The position numbers and the translations under genes were made by a program. Below are positions 43,034-51,561 of a stretch of 64,000 nucleotides of DNA, one piece after another. The notes beneath the pieces were generated by a model, which did not search any database, was not told the origin of the DNA, and saw nothing but the letters and a program-made list of their open reading frames with translations. The DNA is from Blautia hominis. Lineage in GTDB: Bacteria > Bacillota > Clostridia > Lachnospirales > Lachnospiraceae. The DNA lies in assembly GCA_002270465.1 (NCBI GenBank), contig NQOF01000001.1, positions 374,501 through 438,500 of the forward strand, in the 5' to 3' direction. Numbering within the stretch: position 1 is the first letter of the stretch; each line of letters opens with the position of its first letter.

Positions 43034-43504
43034 TTATTCCTGACTCTCTTCATACTTATCCCTCAATCTTCTCCTCGCTCTTTCTAATCTTTTCTTGACA
43101 GCTCCCTCAGAAATCCCAAAAAACTCCGAGATTTCTTTACAGGAATATCCTTCTATGTAAAACAAAATAAGAGGTTCTTTGTCTTTATTCTTTAGTCCAA
43201 GAAGAGCATTCATCAGACCAATATCCTCGGTACTATGAGAATGAGAGGAAAGCTCCTCATAAGTAGCTGTCGGATGCATTCTGCGAAACCGAAGCATATT
43301 CTTACAAATATTGATATTGACCCGAATCAGCCAGGCTTTTTCATGCTCTTCATTCTCGAAACATTTATCTGCAGATAAAAGCCTGGTAAAAGTATCCTGT
43401 ACAGCGTCATTGGCATCCTGCTCATTACAAAGCATTAATACTGAAATTTTATACAACATTTGGCTATATTTGAGAAATAGATGATGTAAACGACTTCCTT
43501 CCAT
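43034..43504 (-). CDS. ECF-type RNA polymerase sigma factor
   Basis: Protein of 156 aa with the two ECF regions. Region 2 includes DAVQDTFTRLLSADKCFENEEHEKAWLIRVNINICKN (residues about 34-70), and region 4 is the C-terminal HTH YIEGYSCKEISEFFGISEGAVKKRLERARRRLR. It should direct polymerase to a small regulon, including probably its own operon. ATG 43504 follows AAGGAGTAATAAAACACAT. The three genes sigma, membrane protein, secreted Cys-rich protein are all adjacent. Confidence 0.9.
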   Translation of the reverse strand: MEGSRLHHLFLKYSQMLYKISVLMLCNEQDANDAVQDTFTRLLSADKCFENEEHEKAWLIRVNINICKNMLRFRRMHPTATYEELSSHSHSTEDIGLMNALLGLKNKDKEPLILFYIEGYSCKEISEFFGISEGAVKKRLERARRRLRDKYEESQE

Positions 43505-43590
43505 ATGTGTTTTATTACTCCTTTACAAATAACACACCCCAGTCCCGCTTTTAGTGACACGTCATCCAAAAAAAATTATAAATAAAACCA

Positions 43591-43637
43591 GACAAAGGAG
43601 GCTGCATCCCGCCAAAGCGGATACAGCCTCCCTTGTC
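43591..43637 (-). terminator. Terminator of the BCCT gene and sRNA 1
   Basis: Stem GACAAAGGAGGCTG / CAGCCTCCCTTGTC with an inner CGC/GCG pair; followed on the minus strand by TGGTTTTATTTATAATTTTTTTT. It ends the transcript of the catabolic operon or of the small RNA preceding it. Confidence 0.85.
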
Positions 43638-43692
43638 TGTCATGCGTGAATTCAAATCCATTTGGAGCCGCAGTTTGCGGAGGATGCGGCTA
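43591..43692 (-). ncRNA. Candidate small RNA 1 (CCUCCGC-loop family)
   Basis: Homologous with 53883-53985. Hairpin GCCGCA / TGCGGC with loop TCCTCCGCAAAC (43667-43690), then GATTTGAATTCAC shared with copy 2, then AGACA and a terminator hairpin. Upstream TTGTAA (43723-43728) and TATGAT (43700-43705) with a 17-bp spacer would start it right at the hairpin, inside the end of the BCCT gene. The C-rich loop could pair with ribosome binding sites. Not previously known to me. Confidence 0.55.
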
Positions 43693-43699
43693 TACTTAT

Positions 43700-43728
43700 A
43701 TCATAGCCAATCCTATTCCTCTTTACAA
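43700..43728 (-). promoter_or_regulatory. Promoter of candidate small RNA 1
   Basis: TTGTAA (43723-43728) - 17 bp - TATGAT (43700-43705) on the minus strand, overlapping the stop codon region of the BCCT gene. Confidence 0.5.
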
Positions 43729-45347
43729 GCCACCCCAGGGGATATTTTTTCTGTTTCAGAAGAATCTGCTGTCTCCAAGGGCTCATTTGTTTGGATGTTT
43801 TCCGGTTTATTTTCTAAAACATCCCTGCTCTTTTTTGATTTATCATCCCCGGTAAGCATCTTCTTCACTGAAATGATCAACAATATCAATACCGCGATCA
43901 ACGGCAGTCCTGTGAGTACGGAAATGGTCTTGACTGCCTCCAGTCCGCCGATCAGCATAAGGCCGATTGACAGAAGACAGAACAGGATTGCCCAGAATAT
44001 CCGGTTCCACCTGGCAGGCTCCTCATCTCCCTTTAATCTTTTCATTGTAGTCCCTGCCAGAACATAGGCGCAGGAATCAATGGTAGTTGCAAGATATACA
44101 AAACAGACAATACACAGGAATATCATCATAAGCTTCGGCATGGGCAAAGTCTGCAGAATCGCCACAATGGCGGCGCTCTGCCCTTCACTCTGCAGAATGG
44201 ATGCAAGATCCACCCTGCCTGTCTCCTGCAGGAACAATGAGTATCCTCCGAATATCATAAAGCTTACACAGCAGCCCAGGCTTCCCCATATCAGTTGTCC
44301 CCACACCACATTCCGTATGGTCCGCCCTTTGGAAATCCTTCCCACAAACATTCCCATCATAGGCATAAAGGCCAGCCACCAACCCCAGTAGAAGACTGTC
44401 CATTCCTGCGTAAACTTTCCGCTCCCGAACGGGTCCGTGTATGTACTCATCTTCACAAAATCGGAAGCATAAAGACCCAGGGAATTTACTTCCATTTTGA
44501 AGATATCTGTTGTCGGCCCTACAAAAAGCACAATTGCCATAAAGACAAAAGCCAGCACTACATTTATGTTGCTGAGTTTTTGGATTCCCTTGTCCAGTCC
44601 CAGGTACACAGAGGTTCCGAAAATACAGACCCAAATGATCAATACTACAATACGCACAACAAAATCATAACTCTGGGGAATCCCGAATACTTCCCGGATA
44701 ATAACAGAAAGCACAGGTGCCCCAATCCCAAGGGATGTGGAGATAGAGCCTACAATGCCGAAAATAACAAGCATGTCGATCAAATTTCCCAGAAATCCCC
44801 TGGAACGTTTCTTTAACACCGGTTCGCAGGCAATACTCAGACGCATTCCCGGCTTCCTGCGTACGAACATCATATAAGCCGTGGCAATGATCGCCGGATT
44901 ATAGAATGCCCAGGCGCTCAGTCCCCAGTGGAACTGCCCATACATATGCGCATATTCATACGCCGGTTTGCTGAATGGCTCCAGATCAAAAGGAGGGCCG
45001 CTCACATAATAGATCGGTTCCAGAAAACCCAGGATCACGATGCTGGTTCCCACACCGGCAGTAAAAAGCATGGCGATCCAGGAGAGATTAGAATACTGCG
45101 GTTTATCCTCGGCAGTACCCAGCTTCACATTCCCGTGCTTGCTTACTGTCAGCCAGATAAGAAAACCAAAAGACACAAGACAGGCCAACAGGTACAGAAA
45201 TCCCAGTCTTCCTGTACAGAATTCAAAAACACTGGAAATGATCTTGTTGGACGCCTCCGGTGCCAGATACAATGGAATAATTATGACTGCCAGGATTATC
45301 ACAGCCGGGAAAAAAACTTTCTTCTCAATCTTCTCAAACAGTTTCAC
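43713..45347 (-). CDS. BCCT-family transporter (betaine/carnitine/choline type)
   Basis: Transporter of 544 aa with 12 helices. The BCCT signature is seen as YWGWWLAFMPMMGMFVGRISKGRTIRN (W-x-W-W motif, residues about 323-349) and the conserved TWGSS-like GVGTSIVILGFLEP loop after helix 3. A long charged cytoplasmic C-terminal tail (KSRDVLENKPENIQTNEPLETADS) follows. Substrates of the family are quaternary amines, and some are antiporters (CaiT). Last gene of the catabolic cluster. Which compound it moves is not known. Confidence 0.9.
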   Translation of the reverse strand: MKLFEKIEKKVFFPAVIILAVIIIPLYLAPEASNKIISSVFEFCTGRLGFLYLLACLVSFGFLIWLTVSKHGNVKLGTAEDKPQYSNLSWIAMLFTAGVGTSIVILGFLEPIYYVSGPPFDLEPFSKPAYEYAHMYGQFHWGLSAWAFYNPAIIATAYMMFVRRKPGMRLSIACEPVLKKRSRGFLGNLIDMLVIFGIVGSISTSLGIGAPVLSVIIREVFGIPQSYDFVVRIVVLIIWVCIFGTSVYLGLDKGIQKLSNINVVLAFVFMAIVLFVGPTTDIFKMEVNSLGLYASDFVKMSTYTDPFGSGKFTQEWTVFYWGWWLAFMPMMGMFVGRISKGRTIRNVVWGQLIWGSLGCCVSFMIFGGYSLFLQETGRVDLASILQSEGQSAAIVAILQTLPMPKLMMIFLCIVCFVYLATTIDSCAYVLAGTTMKRLKGDEEPARWNRIFWAILFCLLSIGLMLIGGLEAVKTISVLTGLPLIAVLILLIISVKKMLTGDDKSKKSRDVLENKPENIQTNEPLETADSSETEKISPGVACKEE

Positions 45348-45465
45348 ATCATGTCCCTCCTTTATGGATGCCTGTTATTCCGTCAGGTAAAGTGCCCGGC
45401 TGCCGAAATGCACCCCTGCCGGCCAAAGAGTGTTTGGAGACCGCGGGGGTGCACTGGCTGCGTTC

Positions 45466-47586
45466 CTATGACCGGCTTTCTTCTTTGCTGCCGTATTTGA
45501 CAACAAGAGCGTCAGCAACACCTACTCCTTCCCCTTCCGGGTATACAAACAGAGGGTTGATATCCAATTCTTTCAGGGTATCCCTGTTTGCACTGGCGAA
45601 ATCAGCAATACTTACAATGGTATCACACAGGGCGTCTATATCACATTTTGCCCCGCCGCGATAACCGTTCAAAAGTTTAAAAGATTTCAGTGATCTCAGC
45701 ATATCCATAGCCTCCGCCTTGCCTATAGGGGCCGGATACAGTGCTACATCCTTGAACAGCTCAACGAACACACCGCCCATGCCCACCATGACCATGGGGC
45801 CGAACTGCGGGTCATTGTTCACACCGATAATCATCTCTACTCCTGATTTTAACATAGGAACCATTAATATTCCATTGATCTTCGCGTCAGGGCGTTTGGA
45901 TGTAACGCTCTCCATAATTTCATTATATGCCCGGACCGCCTCTTCTTGACCATGGATGTTCAGCTTCACGCCGCCCACATCACTTTTGTGTAAAATATCG
46001 GCAGACTCCACTTTCATGACCAGCGCTTCCTCTGTGTTTCCCGCAAACTCTGCCGCTTCCTTGGCGGATGTTACAATAACTTCCCTTGGAACCGGAACCC
46101 CGTAGGCCCCCAGCTTTTTCTTACTGTCATGTTCAGACAATGCGTAGGTCTCACCGCTCTTCTTCTGTCCCACTGCCAGACTCAGGCTCTTATTTTCCGG
46201 TGTGTAGGAAATAAAATCAGCCAGATGACGCAGGATCTTAAATGCATAGACCGTAGGCGGAAGCACTGGAACACCGATATGAAACAGCTTTTCCTGGTAT
46301 TCTGCATTCCTTGTATTTTCGGCAAAGGGAATCATAGCAATTGGCTTGCAGTTCTCCCCTTTTTCTTTTACCACCTTCTCGATCCCTTCATACATATAGT
46401 GGATCGCCGGGTCTGCGATCTCCAGAAGCAGTGTATAACCGATCAGGACCATCCCAATATTCGGGTCGTCCATGACAGTCCGCAGGGCTCCCGCGTACAG
46501 ATCAGCGTCATAGGAAAGACTTGCCGTCATATCCAGCGGATTATTCGGGGTGGCGTAAGAGGGAAGCTGCTCCTTCAAAGAAGTCAGGGTCTCCTCTGTA
46601 AAATCCGGGTATTCAATGCCGTTTAAGCTGCCCACATCCGCACAGATTCCCGTCTCCCCTCCGGAGAGGTTCATGGATGCAAATGTGGCCTGCTTTGGCA
46701 TCTGTTTTAGAGTGGAGAGCATGAGGGACATAGCCATAAGCTCCTCCAGGTCATCCACACGGATCGCTCCGAATTTTTTCAGAACTGCATCAAAGGAGGC
46801 ATCCGAACCGGAAAGGCTTCCTGTATGGGACGCTGCGATGGCGCCGCCTTTTGCGCTCCGCCCGGCTTTTAAAATTACCACCGGTTTTCTCTTATCCGCG
46901 GCTTTTTTGAGGACTGCCGCGAATTTATCCGCATTTTTAACACCTTCAATATAAATACTTACTACCTTGGTATTCTCATCCTCAACCAGGAATTCCATGT
47001 AGTCTTCCATCTGTACGATCTTACCGTTTCCTGCTGATATGCTGTAGGAAAAACGCATGCCCGGACAATCCATCAGGGACAGGCAGAGCTGGCCGCTCTG
47101 GGAAACCACTCCCACGCCTCCTTTTCTATCTCTCTTATCAGAGATAAAGGCAAATGCCTGTACGTTATCCACATAATTGACGAATCCGGCACAGTTTGGA
47201 CCCATGACTGCGATTCCAAGTTCTTTGGCTGTCTCCATCAGTTCCTTTTCATTGGCCCGGCCTTCGTCCGTCCCCACTTCGCCATAACCGCTGGCAAATA
47301 CAACGGCACCCCCGCATCCCTTTGCCGCGCCTTCCCGCAAAAGCGGTATGACCGTTTTCTGTGAGGTACAGATCACCATCAGATCCACAGATTCCGGAAC
47401 ATCTGACACGCTTTTATAACAGGGCACTCCAAACACCCGGTCACGTTTCGGATGTATAAAATATACATGGCTTCTGTCTTCCATATAGGCAAGGATATTG
47501 CGGCATACATCGCCGCCGAAGCCTTCCTTCTCGCTGGCACCGATGACTGCTACGGACTTCGGTTTCAGCAGTTTTGTCAAATCCAT
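45466..47586 (-). CDS. Acyl-CoA synthetase, ADP-forming, fused alpha-beta
   Basis: Protein of 706 aa. Residues 1-130 are a CoA-binding domain (KSVAVIGASEKEGFGGDVCRNIL), about 150-460 the succinyl-CoA synthetase-like phosphohistidine domain with the active-site loop AASHTGSLSGSDASF (His about 257), and about 480-706 the ATP-grasp domain (KKLGAYGVPVPREV ... ALVMKVESADILHKSDVGGVKLNI). It turns acyl-CoA + ADP + Pi into acid + ATP + CoA. Directly after the 2-oxoacid oxidoreductase operon, it should conserve the energy of acyl-CoA formed there. The acyl chain specificity cannot be read. Confidence 0.9.
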   Translation of the reverse strand: MDLTKLLKPKSVAVIGASEKEGFGGDVCRNILAYMEDRSHVYFIHPKRDRVFGVPCYKSVSDVPESVDLMVICTSQKTVIPLLREGAAKGCGGAVVFASGYGEVGTDEGRANEKELMETAKELGIAVMGPNCAGFVNYVDNVQAFAFISDKRDRKGGVGVVSQSGQLCLSLMDCPGMRFSYSISAGNGKIVQMEDYMEFLVEDENTKVVSIYIEGVKNADKFAAVLKKAADKRKPVVILKAGRSAKGGAIAASHTGSLSGSDASFDAVLKKFGAIRVDDLEELMAMSLMLSTLKQMPKQATFASMNLSGGETGICADVGSLNGIEYPDFTEETLTSLKEQLPSYATPNNPLDMTASLSYDADLYAGALRTVMDDPNIGMVLIGYTLLLEIADPAIHYMYEGIEKVVKEKGENCKPIAMIPFAENTRNAEYQEKLFHIGVPVLPPTVYAFKILRHLADFISYTPENKSLSLAVGQKKSGETYALSEHDSKKKLGAYGVPVPREVIVTSAKEAAEFAGNTEEALVMKVESADILHKSDVGGVKLNIHGQEEAVRAYNEIMESVTSKRPDAKINGILMVPMLKSGVEMIIGVNNDPQFGPMVMVGMGGVFVELFKDVALYPAPIGKAEAMDMLRSLKSFKLLNGYRGGAKCDIDALCDTIVSIADFASANRDTLKELDINPLFVYPEGEGVGVADALVVKYGSKEESRS

Positions 47587-47645
47587 AGTTTTCTACCTCC
47601 TGTGAGAGGGCACTCATCCTGCCCTCTCATACTCATTCCCCGTAA

Positions 47646-48185
47646 TTATTTACCTTCTACTCCCCTGCGGTAGCAGGCTACATTCTTCTCATTAAATTTG
47701 CCTTTCCCTTTCTTCTCGAAGAAAGAGACAATGGCTGTTTCCATATATTCAATGGTAAATAAATCACTGTGGGCAGCCAGCGCACCCAGCATTACAAGGT
47801 TGGCACCCTTTGGATTTTTCACCTCAGCAGCAATATCCGTTGCAGGGATCTTCACTACCTTGATATCATCCCTGTAGGTCCTGTCCTCCGGTACGATGGA
47901 GGAGTTCACCAGCAGAAGTCCGCCGGGTTTCAGGCGTTCCTCGAATTTGTCAATGGCAGGTGTATTCATGGTAAACAGAATATCCGGACATTTTGAAACC
48001 GGGCTGGCGATCAGTTTATCACTGATCTTCACGGTACAGTTGGCGGTCCCGCCCCGCATCTCTGAACCATAGGAGGGATAGAATAAAACATTTTTCTCCT
48101 GTTCCATACCGGCATTGATGAGGAGCATTCCGGCTGTCAGCACTCCCTGTCCGCCGAATCCGGCACAAATAATTTCTTTTGCCAT
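47646..48185 (-). CDS. 2-oxoacid:ferredoxin oxidoreductase, gamma subunit
   Basis: Protein of 179 aa with the Kor/Vor gamma fold: IICAGFGGQGVLTAGMLLINAGMEQEKNVLFYPSYGSEMRGGTANC (residues about 4-49), the catalytic-domain loop that joins the alpha subunit. Adjacent (2 bp) to the beta subunit gene. Part of a four-subunit enzyme with 48188-50195. Confidence 0.93.
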   Translation of the reverse strand: MAKEIICAGFGGQGVLTAGMLLINAGMEQEKNVLFYPSYGSEMRGGTANCTVKISDKLIASPVSKCPDILFTMNTPAIDKFEERLKPGGLLLVNSSIVPEDRTYRDDIKVVKIPATDIAAEVKNPKGANLVMLGALAAHSDLFTIEYMETAIVSFFEKKGKGKFNEKNVACYRRGVEGK

Positions 48186-48187
48186 GT

Positions 48188-48925
48188 CTATTCCTCCTCC
48201 TTTTTGTCTTTAAATTCACCCAGAGGGAAGTATTTTTCCATCTCATTTTTCAGGTGTTCCATGCTCTTAACAGGAGTCATGTTCAGGTTTGTGGGACATG
48301 GGGAAAGCAGCTCCACCAGACAGAATCCCTCACCCTTCATATGTTTTTCAAAGGCTTTTTTAATATACTTCCTGCACTGGATCATACCCTTTGCATCTGC
48401 CATAGTACCCCTGGCCAGATATGCGATATCAAAACCGGTAAATGCCTGCTCTACTCTAAAAGGCATACCCATTTTTTCAGGGTCTTTTCCCCGGGGAGTG
48501 GAGGTTGTGATCTGACCCGGAAGGGATGTGGGCGCACACTGTCCGCCCGTCATGCCGTATAGGCTGTTGTTGATGACTACAGTCACCACATTGTCATTTC
48601 GGATCGCTGTGTGCATGGTCTCTGCCATACCGATAGAGTAAGCAGCGCCGTCCCCTATGTAAGCCAGTACGGGATTTTCGGGACGTACTTTCTTAATCCC
48701 CACTGCTGTAGCCACGGGACGTCCGTGTGCTGCCATGACAGTGTCAAATCTCCAGGAGTCTATATTTAAAGAACCACAGGCCACGTCAACCACAGCCAAA
48801 AGTTTTTCACTCAGACCCATCTCTTCCATTACTTCGGCAATCAGACGGACCGCCAGGCCGTGTCCGCATCCGGGACAGAAGCCGCTCTGCGTAAATGTTA
48901 CGGTTTCAGGAGCTACCAGTCTCAT
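48188..48925 (-). CDS. 2-oxoacid:ferredoxin oxidoreductase, beta (TPP) subunit
   Basis: Protein of 245 aa from the ATG behind AAGGAGGGAGTATAAT; a long frame upstream lacks any function. Fe-S ligands CPGCGHG (residues about 18-24), TPP-binding IGDGAAYSIG...NNSLYGMTGGQ. Length and TGGQCAPTS are typical for KorB/VorB. Oxidatively decarboxylates a 2-oxoacid to acyl-CoA. Confidence 0.93.
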   Translation of the reverse strand: MRLVAPETVTFTQSGFCPGCGHGLAVRLIAEVMEEMGLSEKLLAVVDVACGSLNIDSWRFDTVMAAHGRPVATAVGIKKVRPENPVLAYIGDGAAYSIGMAETMHTAIRNDNVVTVVINNSLYGMTGGQCAPTSLPGQITTSTPRGKDPEKMGMPFRVEQAFTGFDIAYLARGTMADAKGMIQCRKYIKKAFEKHMKGEGFCLVELLSPCPTNLNMTPVKSMEHLKNEMEKYFPLGEFKDKKEEE

Positions 48926-48926
48926 A

Positions 48927-49979
48927 TTATACTCCCTCCTTTTCAAGCATTTCTTTTGCTTTTGCAATGATCCCGTCAGATTCCGGAATCTCGAAAATAG
49001 AACCAAAATGATCAACCGGATATTTTCCGCCGGTAGCCAGGCGCACATCGTCTGTCATCTGTCCTAAGATATTCATCTCCACAGTGAGGAATGCTTTCGC
49101 GTTCTTTGCCTCCTCAAATGCCTTAACCGGGAACGGCCACAGAGTAATGGGGCGGATCAGGCCCAGTTTCATCCCCACTTCTCTTGCCAGCTCTACGGTC
49201 TCACGGCAGACTCTGGAGCTGATTCCATAAGCCACAAGTACCAGATCTGCGTCTTCTACCCGGATATTTTCGTAGCGCTGTTCCTCCCGCTCCATATCCT
49301 CGTATTTCTCTCTCAAATAATTCTCATAATCTGGATGGGTATAATAAACATTCTGGATCTTGCGCTGCTCACAGCCTTTTTTACATCCCTTGATGCTCCA
49401 GTCAAATTTATCAATATCGTGGTCCCTGAATTCCGGGATCTCCACAGCTTCGATCATCTGTCCGATCGCCGCGTCAGAAGCGATGAGGACCGGGTGGCGG
49501 TATTTTTCCGCCAGATCAAAAGCTTCCACCATCAGGTCAGCATTTTCCTGGACAGAAGCGGGTGCCAGTACCAGTGTATGGTAATCACCATGACCGCCGC
49601 CTCTTGTGAGCTGCCAGTAATCGCCCTGCCCCTGCGCAATGTCTCCGAGACCTGTTCCAATTCGCATGACATCCACAATAACTGCCGGAAGATCTGCTGC
49701 AACCAGATAGGAGATCCCCTCCTGTTTCAGTGAAAATCCGGGACCTGCGGATGTGGTCAGTGCGCGCGCACCTGCCGCGGATGCTCCCAGTACCATATTT
49801 ACGCCTGCTAATTCAGACTCTGCCTGGATGAATACACCGCCTACATCTTCCATTCTCCAGGACAGATATTCCAGGATCTCTGTCTGCGGAGTGATCGGAT
49901 ATCCGCTGTAGAAGCGGCATCCGGCTGCCAGTGCGGCCTCCGCCAGAGCCTCATTTCCTTTAAATAATACTTTTCCCAT
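48927..49979 (-). CDS. 2-oxoacid:ferredoxin oxidoreductase, alpha subunit
   Basis: Protein of 350 aa. Typical start VLFKGNEALAEAALAAGCRFYSGYPITPQTEILEYLSWRM, the GASAAGARALTTSAGPGFSLKQEGISYL pyrimidine-binding region, and a C-terminal domain LVAYGISSRVCRETVELAREVGMKLGLIRPITLWPFP. Pairs with the beta and gamma subunits to act on branched or aromatic 2-oxoacids or 2-oxoglutarate. Starts 12 bp after the ferredoxin gene stop. Confidence 0.93.
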   Translation of the reverse strand: MGKVLFKGNEALAEAALAAGCRFYSGYPITPQTEILEYLSWRMEDVGGVFIQAESELAGVNMVLGASAAGARALTTSAGPGFSLKQEGISYLVAADLPAVIVDVMRIGTGLGDIAQGQGDYWQLTRGGGHGDYHTLVLAPASVQENADLMVEAFDLAEKYRHPVLIASDAAIGQMIEAVEIPEFRDHDIDKFDWSIKGCKKGCEQRKIQNVYYTHPDYENYLREKYEDMEREEQRYENIRVEDADLVLVAYGISSRVCRETVELAREVGMKLGLIRPITLWPFPVKAFEEAKNAKAFLTVEMNILGQMTDDVRLATGGKYPVDHFGSIFEIPESDGIIAKAKEMLEKEGV

Positions 49980-49991
49980 AACGAACCTCCC

Positions 49992-50195
49992 TCATCGAAT
50001 TTCAAATACATAGTCCGGGCATACGCGGTAACACATGCCGCATACCACACATTTCTCTGCATCCACTTCAACCGTATTGTATCCCTTGGCATTTACATGG
50101 CCGGATTCCTTAATGGCCTCCTGGGGACATGCATTGATACAATAGCCGCAGCCTTTGCAGCGGACGGGATTGGTGTAAACTTTTTCTTTTCCCAT
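49992..50195 (-). CDS. 2-oxoacid oxidoreductase ferredoxin (delta) subunit
   Basis: 67-aa two-cluster ferredoxin: CKGCGYCINACPQEAI and CVVCGMCYRVCPDYVF, each binding a [4Fe-4S] cluster. Passes electrons from the Kor enzyme to soluble ferredoxin. Gene order delta-alpha-beta-gamma, as in bacterial KorDABC operons. Confidence 0.92.
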   Translation of the reverse strand: MGKEKVYTNPVRCKGCGYCINACPQEAIKESGHVNAKGYNTVEVDAEKCVVCGMCYRVCPDYVFEIR

Positions 50196-50244
50196 AATTT
50201 CATTTTCCTTTCTATCATACTTCAGGAGACTGTGAAGCGTAACT

Positions 50245-51492
50245 TCAGGCAGCTTCTCCCTGTTTTGCTTTCTTACCGTGCCTGTAAATCAGTAATGCCA
50301 GTGCGGAACCTACCAGACCTGAAACTGCCAGGAAACCAAATATAAAATTGTATCCGGAACCGCCGAAGGAATCCAGCCAATTTCCAAAGAGGACAGAGTA
50401 GATGGAATCCGGCAGATAGCCGATAATGGATGCAATACCGATCACCGTTCCTGTCATAGCCCTTGGGATTCCCGCCTCACTGACTGTGGAGAACACAACG
50501 CCGTACATCATCATGGCAAACGCGCCCGGGATCAGGGTGTACAGGCTGGCTGCCATGGGACTGATACTGGAAGGCAGAATGAGAACTGCCCCAAAAAGAG
50601 CTGCCAGTATGATAAACGCCGTGGAAAGCCATTTACAGGTTGATTTAAATACTTTATCTGCAATAATACCGCCTACAGGAGCCAGCAGAAGAAGCAGATA
50701 GTTGCGGACAATGGAGATAAACCCTGAACTCTCCGGTGACACGCCTATGACTTCTGTCAGATAGGGGTTGAAATAAGAGATGCTGGTATAAAATCCATAT
50801 CCGCAGAAGATGGTAAAGGAAACGATCCATACAACCGGATTTTTTACTAATTTCCCCACATCACCTATGCGGAATTTCGGTTCCCCGTCACTGACTTCTT
50901 TTTCTTTGTCACTGCCTTTCATAAGGAAGAACAACAGAATAGCTGCAATGATAGCCACAGAGCCGCCTGCCAGAACTGCCCGGAAAAATCCCTGTTCCAT
51001 GTCCCCGCCGGCTGTCTTATATATATTCAGTGCCAGAGTATTGGTCAGGGCTGCTGTAATTCCGTTGCAGGCATAATAAAGGCCGTACATGAATCCCTGT
51101 TCTTCCTCTGTACCGATAATGCGGACAGCCTTCATAAGTGCGGACCAGAATACAAACGCCGTACTGAAGGAGAGTCCCATCCAGATAAACATGGCAATCT
51201 TAAAATCCATGGTAAACGCGTATAGGTAGGCCAGAGCCGATGTACTGAGAAGGGAGATGATCAATGCTTTTTTCGGTGATACTTTATCCGCAATGATGCC
51301 GCCCGGTATGTAGAGGATCATATTTCCCACCGTATACATGGTGAGCAGCAGACCGGATTGAGTGTTGCTCATATGCATGGCTGCAAGCTGTGCGTCATAA
51401 AAAATGTATTTCACGTAGGGCAGAAAATAGATGGAACCTCCTGCCAGGCCAAGTGTTATGACCGTAAGGTATTTTCTCACTTTAGAATTCAT
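50245..51492 (-). CDS. MFS transporter
   Basis: Membrane protein of 415 aa with 12 helices. Motif A after helix 2 is GGIIADKVSPKKALI (residues about 66-80), repeated as GGIIADKVF. The ATG behind GGAGGTTTTT is used; 16 codons of open frame upstream are not. Lies between the dehydrogenase and the ferredoxin subunit, so it likely carries the substrate or product of the pathway, possibly an amino acid or organic acid. Family specificity is not evident. Confidence 0.87.
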   Translation of the reverse strand: MNSKVRKYLTVITLGLAGGSIYFLPYVKYIFYDAQLAAMHMSNTQSGLLLTMYTVGNMILYIPGGIIADKVSPKKALIISLLSTSALAYLYAFTMDFKIAMFIWMGLSFSTAFVFWSALMKAVRIIGTEEEQGFMYGLYYACNGITAALTNTLALNIYKTAGGDMEQGFFRAVLAGGSVAIIAAILLFFLMKGSDKEKEVSDGEPKFRIGDVGKLVKNPVVWIVSFTIFCGYGFYTSISYFNPYLTEVIGVSPESSGFISIVRNYLLLLLAPVGGIIADKVFKSTCKWLSTAFIILAALFGAVLILPSSISPMAASLYTLIPGAFAMMMYGVVFSTVSEAGIPRAMTGTVIGIASIIGYLPDSIYSVLFGNWLDSFGGSGYNFIFGFLAVSGLVGSALALLIYRHGKKAKQGEAA

Positions 51493-51515
51493 AAAAACCT
51501 CCATATGCGTAGAAT

Positions 51516-51538
51516 GGGGATGCTTTTTTCGCATCCCC
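51516..51538 (-). terminator. Inter-gene hairpin between dehydrogenase and MFS genes
   Basis: GGGGATGC / GCATCCCC, perfect 8 bp, 7-nt loop. No U-run follows on the minus strand, so it may tune expression of downstream genes or be a processing site rather than a full terminator. Confidence 0.45.
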
Positions 51539-51561
51539 ACCCTCTCTAGCAGAATAACGGA

